This document shows positions 16,030 through 23,282 of a stretch of 64,000 nt of DNA, one piece after another (position 1 is the first letter of the stretch; each line of letters opens with the position of its first letter). Origin of the DNA: Granulicella aggregans (GTDB taxonomy: Bacteria; Acidobacteriota; Terriglobia; Terriglobales; Acidobacteriaceae). The DNA is taken from assembly GCF_025685565.1 (NCBI RefSeq), contig NZ_JAGSYE010000004.1, positions 1-64,000 on the forward strand, read 5' to 3'. The notes under the pieces were generated by a model. The model had not been told where the DNA came from. It searched no databases and saw only the letters and a list, made by a program, of their open reading frames with translations. A program made the position numbers and the translations under genes.

Positions 16030-16454
16030 TGGCGAAGACACAGAACCAGCAGAAGAATAAGTCGGCGGCAGGGAAGAACAAGAAGTTCAAGAAGCGCGAG
16101 CGGAAGAACGTTCCGTACGGTCTTGTCTTCATCCAGGCGTCGTTCAACAACACCATTGTCACGATCACGGACCAGACCGGCAACACGCTGAGCTGGAAGA
16201 GCTCGGGTTCGCTCGGCTTCCGCGGATCGCGCAAGGGCACCCCGTTTGCGGCACAGCAGGCAGCGGTTGGAGCGGCGAATGCTGCTCGCGACCACGGTCT
16301 TCGCTCGGTCGATGTGCGGGTTTCGGGACCGGGTTCGGGACGTGAGTCCGCGATCCGTGCGCTCGCGACTGCGGGCATCGATGTGCGCAGCATCCGCGAC
16401 GTTACGCCGATGGCGCACAACGGATGCCGTCCGCCGAAGCGCCGCCGCGTTTGA
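16029..16454 (+). CDS. rpsK: 30S ribosomal protein S11
   Basis: S11 forms the platform near the mRNA exit. The 141-residue product has a Lys/Gln-rich N-terminal arm, then VFIQASFNNTIVTITDQTGN, GFRGSRKGTPFAAQQA, and the closing DVTPMAHNGCRPPKRRRV. Slightly longer than E. coli S11 because of the basic arm. Coupled by a one-base overlap to rpsM. Confidence 0.97.
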   Translation: MAKTQNQQKNKSAAGKNKKFKKRERKNVPYGLVFIQASFNNTIVTITDQTGNTLSWKSSGSLGFRGSRKGTPFAAQQAAVGAANAARDHGLRSVDVRVSGPGSGRESAIRALATAGIDVRSIRDVTPMAHNGCRPPKRRRV

Positions 16455-16588
16455 TCTAAGTATGAAAGCGATGTGCCGCAGCTGAGAGATTGGCTGCGGC
16501 ACATCGGTCGTATCAGATTCACTGGATCGGGACATGAAGCGCTGGTATGGCGTGTAAACCGATCGTCACTCGATTCAGGAGATAAGAA

Positions 16589-17221
16589 ATGGCACGTTAT
16601 ACCGGAGCAGTATGTCGTCTTTGCCGTCGTGACGGCACCAAGTTGTTTCTCAAGGGAGCCAAGTGCTTCAGCGAGAAGTGCCCCGTTGAGAAGCGCAACT
16701 TCCCCCCAGGGCAGCATGGACAGAGCCGCAAGGTGAAGAAGGTTGTGGGCTACGGTCTGCAGCTTCGTGAGAAGCAGAAGGCCAAGCGCATCTACTTCAC
16801 GCTCGAGACCCAGTTCCGCGCGTACTACCAGAAGGCTTCGAACAAGACCGGCGTTACCGGCGAACTGTTGCTGCAGCAGCTTGAGACGCGTCTCGACAAC
16901 GTGATCTACCGTCTTGGCTTCGCCATCAGCCGCCGCCAGGCTCGCCAGGTCGTTCGCCACGGACACGTTCAGGTGAACGGCCGCAAGGTGAACATCCCTT
17001 CGTTCCAGTGCAAGGTTGGAGATGAGATCGCGATCCGCGAGGGTTCGAAGGCGCTTGCCATTCTTGAAGAGGCGAAGGGCTTTGCCAGCGGCCAGAACTC
17101 CGTGCCGTGGCTTGACATCAACCGCGATGGTCTGTCGGGCAAGGTGCTCTCACTGCCGTCGCGTGCGGACATCAACCTGCCGGTGAACGAGCAGCTGATC
17201 GTCGAACTTTACAGCAAGTAA
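16589..17221 (+). CDS. rpsD: 30S ribosomal protein S4, zinc-binding form
   Basis: S4 nucleates 30S assembly. The 210-residue product begins ARYTGAVCRLCRRDGTKLFL with Cys at positions 9 and 12, and a second pair in KCFSEKCPVEKRNF, giving the four-Cys zinc site of the C+ type. The S4 domain follows: NVIYRLGFAISRRQARQVVR and GHVQVNGRKVNIPS. AGGAGATAAGAA is the Shine-Dalgarno. In E. coli S4 represses the alpha operon; no leader pseudoknot was identified here. Confidence 0.97.
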   Translation: MARYTGAVCRLCRRDGTKLFLKGAKCFSEKCPVEKRNFPPGQHGQSRKVKKVVGYGLQLREKQKAKRIYFTLETQFRAYYQKASNKTGVTGELLLQQLETRLDNVIYRLGFAISRRQARQVVRHGHVQVNGRKVNIPSFQCKVGDEIAIREGSKALAILEEAKGFASGQNSVPWLDINRDGLSGKVLSLPSRADINLPVNEQLIVELYSK

Positions 17222-17270
17222 GCAGCAGGCTTGCTGTTGATTGGAAGCCTCGGCAGGGTAGAGGCGAAAC

Positions 17271-17295
17271 GCAGATTCCCTTCGGGAATGACAAA
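17271..17295 (+). repeat. Intergenic repeat family C (short form)
   Basis: GCAGATTCCCTTCGGGAATG then ACAAA, identical over 25 bases to the copy at 4631. It lies in the rpsD-rpoA spacer. Confidence 0.8.
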
Positions 17296-17419
17296 CAAGG
17301 GTGGGTCGTCGCTGGAACAGGGCGGCTCGCCTGTGCATCACCCACAATTTCACCCGCAACCGTAGTACACCGCCATAATCGCAGAATGCATCGCGAGTGA
17401 GCCGGATAAGGAGAAACAC

Positions 17420-18520
17420 ATGCTTTGGAGAGGTTTTCAAAAGCCCAAGCGTCTTGCAGTCGACACCGAAACACTCACAGACAAGTACGGCAAGTTTTCC
17501 GCTCAGCCGTTTGAGCGTGGTTTCGGTACGACCATCGGCAACGCGCTTCGCCGCACCCTTCTTTCTTCCATCGAAGGCGCTGCTGTAACCGCCGTTCGCA
17601 TCGAAGGCGTGCTGCACGAGTTCCAGTCGATCACCGGCGTGGTTGAAGATGCGACCGACATCATCCTGAATCTGAAGCAGATCCCGTTCAAGCTGAACGG
17701 CGAGGGCCCGAAGGCGCTCTACCTGCGTTCTGACGCTGCTGGCGTCGTGACCTCGGGGATGATCGAGGCTGACGGTGATGTTGAGATCCTCGACCCGAAC
17801 GTGTACGTGTGCACCATCTCCGAGGGCGGCAAGATCGACATGGAGATGCGGTTGAAGCGAGGCCGTGGCTACATCTCGGCCGATAAGAACTTCGATGGCG
17901 ACCTCGGTCTCGGCTTTATCCCCGTTGACTCGGTCCACTCGCCGGTTCGCAAGGTTAATTACCTCGTTGAAGCTGCGCGTCTCGGTCAGATCACCGACTA
18001 CGACAAGCTCTCGATCGAGATCTGGACGAACGGTACTGTGCTTCCTGCTGACGCGCTTGGCCTTTCCGCGAAGCTGCTGAAGGACCACATGACCATCTTC
18101 ATCAACTTCGAAGAAGAGATGGAGGCTGGTCACGACGGTCTGCACGACGGCCCGGCGATCAAGAACGAGAACCTGAACCGTTCGGTTGAGGAGCTTGAGC
18201 TTTCGGTCCGCAGCTACAACTGCCTGAAGAACGCGAACATTGCGACCATCGGCGAGCTGATCCAGAAGACCGAAGCCGAGATGCTGAAGACGAAGAACTT
18301 CGGCCGGAAGTCGCTCAACGAGATCAAGGAGATTCTTGCTCAGATGGGTCTGTCGCTCGGCATGAAGATCGACGAGAACGGCAACCCGCAGCCTGGCCCG
18401 ACCTCGGTTCTTCCGGCGGCGACGCTTGCAGCGAGCTTCGGTCACTTCGACGATGACGATGAAGAGGACGACGAGGATGATCTCGACGATCTTCAGGGCA
18501 GCGAACCAGAGAATTTCTAA
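17420..18520 (+). CDS. rpoA: DNA-directed RNA polymerase alpha subunit with acidic tail
   Basis: Alpha dimerises to start RNA polymerase assembly, and its C-terminal domain contacts UP elements and activators. The N-domain reads GFGTTIGNALRRTLLSSIEG and EFQSITGVVEDATDIILNLK; the C-domain has SYNCLKNANIATIGELIQKT and NFGRKSLNEIKEIL. The protein is 366 residues, about 35 longer than E. coli. Most of the excess is after the C-domain: residues 340-366 are largely Asp and Glu (FDDDDEEDDEDDLDDLQG). GATAAGGAGAAAC gives a strong Shine-Dalgarno. A stable hairpin follows. Confidence 0.97.
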   Translation: MLWRGFQKPKRLAVDTETLTDKYGKFSAQPFERGFGTTIGNALRRTLLSSIEGAAVTAVRIEGVLHEFQSITGVVEDATDIILNLKQIPFKLNGEGPKALYLRSDAAGVVTSGMIEADGDVEILDPNVYVCTISEGGKIDMEMRLKRGRGYISADKNFDGDLGLGFIPVDSVHSPVRKVNYLVEAARLGQITDYDKLSIEIWTNGTVLPADALGLSAKLLKDHMTIFINFEEEMEAGHDGLHDGPAIKNENLNRSVEELELSVRSYNCLKNANIATIGELIQKTEAEMLKTKNFGRKSLNEIKEILAQMGLSLGMKIDENGNPQPGPTSVLPAATLAASFGHFDDDDEEDDEDDLDDLQGSEPENF

Positions 18521-18527
18521 CCAGCAC

Positions 18528-18568
18528 TGGGTTCACGAGGCGGATCATCTGCCTCGTGAACCCATTTT
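18528..18568 (+). terminator. Terminator-like hairpin between rpoA and rplQ
   Basis: TGGGTTCACGAGGC and GCCTCGTGAACCCA form a perfect 14-bp stem around nine bases, followed by TTTTC. The stem begins eight bases after the rpoA stop. It could reduce read-through into rplQ (next ATG at 18628), or rplQ may have its own promoter. Confidence 0.75.
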
Positions 18569-18627
18569 CATGAAGTGAACTATGTAGTATCCGACGCCTG
18601 CAAAAGCAGGAGTCGAAGGAGATCACA

Positions 18628-19107
18628 ATGCGTCATCGTAATGCCGGATTTAAACTCGGCCGCAATACCAGCCACCGTCGCGCCATGCTGCGCAACCTCG
18701 TCACGTCTGTCATTCTGATGGATCGCGTTGAGACCACCATCACCAAATGCAAGGCCACTCGGCCAATCATCGAGAAGATGATCACGCTGGGTAAGAACGG
18801 TTCGGTTCACGCACGCCGCCAAGCTCTGGCTTACATGATGACGCCCGAGTCGGTTGACCGCTTGTTTAATGTCGTTGCGCCGCGCTATGCGAGCCGCAAT
18901 GGCGGCTACCTGCGCATCACGCGCAGCGGGCCTCGCAAGGGCGATGCGGCGGAGATGGCTTACATCGAGCTGCTCGGAGCCGAGCATGAGCTGAACGAGA
19001 AGGCGCAGAAGCGTGCCGAGGCTCGCGAGAAGAAGCGCGCTGAGCTGGCGAAGCAGCTTGAAGAGCGTGGAGAGGGCGAACAGCCTGATCCGAACGCAGA
19101 GGTCTAA
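18628..19107 (+). CDS. rplQ: 50S ribosomal protein L17
   Basis: L17 is a 50S protein near the tunnel exit. The 159-residue product has RHRNAGFKLGRNTSHRRAML, the family core NLVTSVILMDRVETTITKCK, and GGYLRITRSGPRKGDAAEMA. An additional Glu/Lys-rich helix of about 35 residues follows the core (KAQKRAEAREKKRAELAKQL). GAAGGAGATCACA gives a good Shine-Dalgarno. This is the last gene of the supercluster and is followed by an intrinsic terminator. Confidence 0.97.
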   Translation: MRHRNAGFKLGRNTSHRRAMLRNLVTSVILMDRVETTITKCKATRPIIEKMITLGKNGSVHARRQALAYMMTPESVDRLFNVVAPRYASRNGGYLRITRSGPRKGDAAEMAYIELLGAEHELNEKAQKRAEAREKKRAELAKQLEERGEGEQPDPNAEV

Positions 19108-19110
19108 AAT

Positions 19111-19141
19111 TAGGGTGTAGGGAACAGGGTTTAGGGTGTAG
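19111..19141 (+). repeat. AGGGTGTAG tandem repeat (family D), copy 1
   Basis: TAGGGTGTAGGGAACAGGGT then TTAGGGTGTAG: three AGGGT(G)TAG words in 31 bases, just after rplQ. Similar runs occur at 29765 and 62109. Confidence 0.6.
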
Positions 19142-19180
19142 TCGGATTACGGCCTTAGCCCTCTGCTCAGCATTTGAAGG

Positions 19181-19217
19181 AAAGGCGCAAGTCCCCATGG
19201 GATTGCGCCTTTTCTTT
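19181..19217 (+). terminator. Intrinsic terminator of the ribosomal supercluster
   Basis: AAAGGCGCAA and TTGCGCCTTT form a perfect 10-bp stem with a 12-base loop, followed by TCTTTATTTCT. It ends the long + strand operon before the minus-strand block. A nine-G run (19268-19276) lies just beyond. Confidence 0.9.
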
Positions 19218-19308
19218 ATTTCTCAGAGAAACCTTTGTCTCATTAGCCATGCAATCTGAAACCTCTTGGGGGGGGGCCAGATCGAAGAGATGGCTTGGAC
19301 GGTAAGGT

Positions 19309-19938
19309 CTATGAGCCTGATTTGGTGAGTTCTTCCAGGCGCTGGTTGGCTTCCTCGAGCTGACGCTGTGTCTGGCTCAGTTTGGCGCGCACCTCGTGGA
19401 TCTCGGCCAGGACCTGTTGCAGCGATTTGCGTTGCATTCGAAGTTCAAGGCGGACGTTTACCTGGCGGCCGAGGATCTCCAGCGCCTGCTTCTGTTCGGG
19501 GTTCAGGCGGCGGGAGACGGTGTCGATGACACAGAGGGTGCCCAGGGGATGACCATTTGAGGTTGATATCGGCATTCCGGCGTAGAAACGGATGTTCGGC
19601 TGGTTGAGAACCATGGGGTTGTCAGCGAAGCGGTGATCGGCGGTGGCATCTTCGACGGTGAAGACGGACTCCTGCAGAATGGCGTGAGCGCAGAAGGCGA
19701 GGCTGCGGCGGCTTTCGCCGCGAGGGAGGCCGATAGCGGCCTTGAACCATTGGCGGTCTGCGTCGACGAGGCTTACGAGGCCGATCGGGGTGCCGCAGAG
19801 CGTGGCCGCGAGCGTGACGAGTTCGTCGAACTCCGGTTCGGCGTCGGTATCGAGAATTCCGAGCGCGCGCAGAGTGGCAAGTCGCTCGGTTTCATTGGGT
19901 GGGATGGCTGCTGCCTGCACGAGAGCTTCTCCAATCAC
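19309..19938 (-). CDS. Stand-alone GAF domain protein with C-terminal coiled coil
   Basis: The 209-residue protein has a GAF domain over residues 15-165: ERLATLRALGILDTDAEPEF, then IGLVSLVDADRQWFKAAIGL, SLAFCAHAILQESVFTVEDA and GHPLGTLCVIDTVSRRLNPE. This subtype is usually fused to histidine kinase or GGDEF modules. Here residues 170-209 are a Gln/Glu/Leu-rich coiled coil and the protein stops. No transmembrane segment is seen. It could be a cytosolic sensor acting on a partner through the coiled coil. Ligand and partner are unknown. Confidence 0.85.
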   Translation of the reverse strand: MIGEALVQAAAIPPNETERLATLRALGILDTDAEPEFDELVTLAATLCGTPIGLVSLVDADRQWFKAAIGLPRGESRRSLAFCAHAILQESVFTVEDATADHRFADNPMVLNQPNIRFYAGMPISTSNGHPLGTLCVIDTVSRRLNPEQKQALEILGRQVNVRLELRMQRKSLQQVLAEIHEVRAKLSQTQRQLEEANQRLEELTKSGS

Positions 19939-19999
19939 ATCATCGGAGGGAAACGGGACCAGGCGACGCGTGTTGCATTTTGGGACAGGTCAGTGGCAA

Positions 20000-20040
20000 A
20001 CCCATTCATCGCGGTGAGACTGCGATGAATGGGGCACAGA
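20000..20040 (+). repeat. Intergenic repeat family A, copy 2
   Basis: CCCATTCATCGC and GCGATGAATGGG form a perfect 12-bp stem around GGTGAGACT, ending GGGCACAGA. It lies between the GAF and SPOR genes. Confidence 0.8.
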
Positions 20041-20073
20041 GCCTTGGTGAATTGGTACTGATTTGTGCGTGTC

Positions 20074-20784
20074 TCATTTGACGATGGCGTTGTAGCCGTC
20101 GGCGAGGAGATGCTGGCGCATGGTGTCGGCATCTTTCCGGGTGGCGAAGGGGCCAACCTGAACGTGGAGCAGGTGGTCCTGGGGCTCGTTGCGGATGAAG
20201 ACGGAGTAGCCCTTTTTCTTGAGCGCGGCGATGAGGGTGTCCGCGTCTTCCTGGTGGGAGACAGCGGCGATCTGGACCATGGTGGTGCCGTTGGGGCTCA
20301 CGGGCGGCATGGCTGTGGGCGGCGGCGAGGCGGCATCTGTGGGTGCCTTTGGCGGGGCCGGATGGGCTGCGGTCGTGGCGGTCTTTGCCGGGGTCGAAGT
20401 GTCTTCAGAGGGTGTCACCGGGGCGGTTACGATATCGCCGTCGGGGTCGTGGGCGGCGTTGCTGGGGATGTCTTGAGGTTCGGAGGCTGGTGTGGTCGCG
20501 GCGTGGACGGGCGAACCGGGATTGCCCGCCGCTGGCTTGAAGCTGCTGAAGATCCCGCCCGTGGAGCTGGAGGGCTGAGGCGTGGCGGCGGTGATGGCCG
20601 TTTGAACTGACTTGCGGCCCATGGAGTATCCGAAGCCAAAGAAGATGGCGCAGAGCAGCGCGAGCGCGAAGAAGATGCCGAGGATGGTGCCGATTCCGAG
20701 GGAGATCTCGCGGTCATCCTGGTCGATGCGCGAGCGGTCGCGGTAGTCGGATACATCGTGGTCTCTGTCGTGAAGGATGGCCAT
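20074..20784 (-). CDS. SPOR domain membrane protein
   Basis: A 236-residue protein with a cytoplasmic N-terminus (Asp/Arg-rich, residues 1-27), one membrane segment (GTILGIFFALALLCAIFFGF), a long Pro/Ala/Thr-rich periplasmic linker and a C-terminal SPOR domain (residues 160-236; TMVQIAAVSHQEDADTLIAA, then LHVQVGPFATRKDADTMRQH). SPOR domains bind denuded glycan strands at the division septum. Topology and layout match FtsN/DedD-like proteins, but no FtsN-specific motif was recognised, so only the domain call is made. Confidence 0.88.
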   Translation of the reverse strand: MAILHDRDHDVSDYRDRSRIDQDDREISLGIGTILGIFFALALLCAIFFGFGYSMGRKSVQTAITAATPQPSSSTGGIFSSFKPAAGNPGSPVHAATTPASEPQDIPSNAAHDPDGDIVTAPVTPSEDTSTPAKTATTAAHPAPPKAPTDAASPPPTAMPPVSPNGTTMVQIAAVSHQEDADTLIAALKKKGYSVFIRNEPQDHLLHVQVGPFATRKDADTMRQHLLADGYNAIVK

Positions 20785-20858
20785 TTCTCAGTCCTGTTAA
20801 TGGTTGCTTGAGCGGTTGGCAGAAAGGTTCGGGCGGTTCAGGTGACGTGAGCTGTATC

Positions 20859-20883
20859 GAGAGTCTTCGCTCAGGATGACGGA
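20859..20883 (+). repeat. Short repeat ending in CTCAGGATGACGG
   Basis: GAGAGTCTTCGCTCAGGATG then ACGGA. It belongs to the GATGAC-ending group and overlaps the last codons and stop of the slipin gene (minus strand), giving its PSS end. Confidence 0.55.
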
Positions 20884-21650
20884 GTTGTCGGCGAGTCAGG
20901 TTTGGGAGCGGTGAAGGTCTTGTTGAGGAGGTTCATCAGCTCCATCGGTAAAGGGAAGACGATGGTGGTGTTCTTCTCGACGCCGATCTCGGTGAGGGTC
21001 TGGAGGTAGCGGAGTTGGAGGGTCATGGGCTGGGTGGCCATGAGCTCGGCGGCTTCGACGAGCTTGGCGGCGGCGTTGAACTCGCCTTCGGCGTGGATGA
21101 CTTTGGCGCGGCGCTCGCGTTCGGCTTCGGCCTGCTTGGCCATGGCGCGGAGCATGGACTCGGGCATGTCGACCTGCTTCACTTCGACGGAGACGACTTT
21201 TACGCCGAAGGGTGCGGTGTGGCCGTCGATGATGCTCTGGATGCGCATGTTGAGTTGCTCGCGGTGGGCGAGGAGGCCGTCGAGGTCGACTTCGCCGAGG
21301 ACGGAGCGGAGGGTGGTCTGGGCGAACTGCGAGGTCTGGTAGATGTAGTTGGCGACTTCGATGACGGCCTTGGTGGGGTCGACGACGCGGAGGGTGATGA
21401 CGGCGTTGACCTTGAGGGTGACGTTGTCGCGGGTGATGACGTCCTGCGAGGGGACTTCCATGGCCTCTTGGCGGAGCGAGACCTTGGTGATGGTCTCGAG
21501 CGGACGGAAGACCCAGACGATGCCGGGGCCGGCGGCGGCTTCGCGCACGCGGCCGAGACGGAAGATGACGCCGCGCTCGTACTCCTTGAGGATGTTGATG
21601 GAGTTGAGGGCGTAGAGGACGATGACGGCGACAACGATCAGTAACGGCAT
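20871..21650 (-). CDS. Slipin (SPFH/stomatin-like membrane protein)
   Basis: Stomatin-type SPFH proteins oligomerise in membrane microdomains. The 259-residue product has an N-terminal membrane segment (PLLIVVAVIVLYALNSINIL), then EYERGVIFRLGRV and the SPFH core with DVITRDNVTLKVNAVITLRV, TTLRSVLGEVDLDGLL and SMLRAMAKQAEAERERRAKV. The ATG at 21650 is chosen because family members begin at the membrane segment; a GTG at 21770 overlaps nfeD and adds unmatched residues. It lies directly downstream of nfeD, the classical slipin-NfeD pairing. The C-terminus is encoded partly by a repeat. Confidence 0.92.
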   Translation of the reverse strand: MPLLIVVAVIVLYALNSINILKEYERGVIFRLGRVREAAAGPGIVWVFRPLETITKVSLRQEAMEVPSQDVITRDNVTLKVNAVITLRVVDPTKAVIEVANYIYQTSQFAQTTLRSVLGEVDLDGLLAHREQLNMRIQSIIDGHTAPFGVKVVSVEVKQVDMPESMLRAMAKQAEAERERRAKVIHAEGEFNAAAKLVEAAELMATQPMTLQLRYLQTLTEIGVEKNTTIVFPLPMELMNLLNKTFTAPKPDSPTTPSS

Positions 21651-21756
21651 TTTGGGGTGACCTGTGCACTTTGGGCCGCAAGATGCATGCCTGTGCGTAC
21701 CAAGTTTACTCCCGCATGGTTGCAGAGCGAATGCGAAATCGCCGCGTGGGACGTGC

Positions 21757-23046
21757 CTATTCTGGCTCACCCGTGGGTATAACGAGTAGAGTGAGACCTT
21801 CGATGGCGTGGACCCTTGCGTGAGAGCCTACCGAGAGGGCCGCAGTGGGCGAATCGAGTCGGGCTTGCCAGAGTTCGCCGCGGACTTCTACCTGGCCGGT
21901 CGGAGCGAGGGGAGTGATGACGGTGGCGATCTGGCGGAGCATGGCTTCGGGGCCGATTAGGACCTTGTTGCGGCGGGCTTTCAGGGCAACGCCAGCGAGG
22001 AAGAAGGAGATGGCTCCAAAGCCGATGCCGGCGGCGAGGGCGGTGGAGAGGTGGACTCGGAGTTCCGGGACCGGGCTGTCGACGAGGGTGGCGAGGCCGA
22101 AGACGAGGCAGGCGATTCCGGCGGCGGCGAGGACGCCGTGGCTGGCGAACTTGGCCTCAAGCACGATCATGACGAGAGCGGCGAGGAGCAGGGCTACGGC
22201 GGTGTGGCGGACGGGCAGGAGGTTCAGGCCGAAGCCTGCCAGCAGGACGCAGAGCGTGCCGAGAGCTCCGGGGATGATGGTGCCGGGAACGTTGAATTCG
22301 AGATAGATGAGCAGGCCACCGGCGACCATGAGCAAGACGGCGAGGTCGGGGCTGGCGAGGCGGGTGAGCAGGCGCTCGCGGGTGCTGGGGGCGTCGGTTT
22401 GGATGACTGCGTTCTTCAGGCTGAGGACGGCGGATGTCCCGTCGAAGCGCTTGATGGTGCGGCCGTCTAGCTGGCGGAGAAGAGTGGCGTCGTCGGGGGA
22501 GATGAGGTCGATGAGCTTGAGGTCGAGGGCCTCGGAGTCGCTGTAGGACTTGGAGTTGCGGACGGCGTCCTCGGCGGCGGTGACGTTGCGGCCACGGCGG
22601 GAGACGAAGGAGCGCAGGAAGGCGGCGGTGTCGTTTTCGAGCTTCTCCTTCATGACGGGGTCAAGGGTGGTGCCTTCGACTACGGGGTGGGCGGCTCCGG
22701 CGTTGGTACCGGGGGCCATGGCGGCGATGTCGGCGGATTCAAGGAGGAAGAAGCCCGCGGAGCCGGCCCGGCTGCCGGTGGGGGAGATGTAGACGATGAC
22801 GGGGATAGGGGAGGACTCAATCGCCGTGACGATAGTTCGGGTGGAGGAGAGCAGACCCCCGGGGGTGCCTAGGGTGAGGAGAACGGCGCTTGCGTGGGAG
22901 GTTTGGGCGTCGCGGAGGCCTCGGGCGATGTACTCCTGGGTGATGGGTTGGATGGTGTCGTGGAGGGTGAGTTTTAGGACGGTAGTTTGGGCCTGTGAAT
23001 GGGGCGCCAGAAAGAGCGCTAGGAGAAGGAGGAGGATCCCACCCAT
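21757..23046 (-). CDS. NfeD family membrane-bound serine protease (ClpP class)
   Basis: Long NfeD proteins (1510-C type) cleave stomatin partners. From the ATG at 23046 the product is 429 residues: a signal peptide (GGILLLLLALFLAPHSQAQ), a ClpP-fold domain with PIPVIVYISPTGSRAGSAGF (nucleophile region) and the Lys-containing SKSYSDSEALDLKLID, then four or so membrane segments and a C-terminal OB-like NfeD domain ending LTLLVIPTG. The start codon lies inside a family A repeat. An alternative ATG at 23286 overlaps the upstream stop (ATGA) but would translate two repeats, which is unlikely to be ancestral. Confidence 0.88.
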   Translation of the reverse strand: MGGILLLLLALFLAPHSQAQTTVLKLTLHDTIQPITQEYIARGLRDAQTSHASAVLLTLGTPGGLLSSTRTIVTAIESSPIPVIVYISPTGSRAGSAGFFLLESADIAAMAPGTNAGAAHPVVEGTTLDPVMKEKLENDTAAFLRSFVSRRGRNVTAAEDAVRNSKSYSDSEALDLKLIDLISPDDATLLRQLDGRTIKRFDGTSAVLSLKNAVIQTDAPSTRERLLTRLASPDLAVLLMVAGGLLIYLEFNVPGTIIPGALGTLCVLLAGFGLNLLPVRHTAVALLLAALVMIVLEAKFASHGVLAAAGIACLVFGLATLVDSPVPELRVHLSTALAAGIGFGAISFFLAGVALKARRNKVLIGPEAMLRQIATVITPLAPTGQVEVRGELWQARLDSPTAALSVGSHARVHAIEGLTLLVIPTGEPE

Positions 23047-23076
23047 TCGATGAAGCCGAATGGATGGGGCACCCGG
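23038..23076 (+). repeat. Intergenic repeat family A, copy 3 (overlaps nfeD start)
   Basis: CCCACCCATTCGATGAAGCC continuing GAATGGATGGGGCACCCGG. CCCATTC and GAATGG-type arms pair. On the minus strand the ATGGGTGGG of this element is the proposed nfeD start. Confidence 0.85.
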
Positions 23077-23192
23077 AGTGTTGGGGCGGTCTTTGGGAGT
23101 GCCATTCGCGCTTTGCGCGAATAGCCACCTTGGCGACGATAAAGCCGTCGCGAAGATGGGACATCCGGCATTCGCGGTATGAGAGCAAGACA

Positions 23193-23239
23193 AATGCGGG
23201 GGTCTCTCCACTGCGCTCCGCTCCGGTCGAGATGACGGG
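23193..23239 (+). repeat. Intergenic repeat family B, copy 1
   Basis: AATGCGGGGGTCTCTCCACT, then GCGCTCCGCTCCGGTCGAGA and TGACGGG. Near-identical copies at 30864, 32070 and 37313 differ mainly in the central CGCTCCGCTC bases. Confidence 0.85.
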
Positions 23240-23282
23240 TGTACACGGGCGATAACGAATTTGCGGTCAGGCCGAATGGAGG

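Noticed and set aside
19268..19276. Nine-G run as a phase-variation switch
   Set aside because: It lies outside any ORF, between a terminator and the 3' end of the GAF gene, so slippage would not change a protein. A promoter effect cannot be shown.
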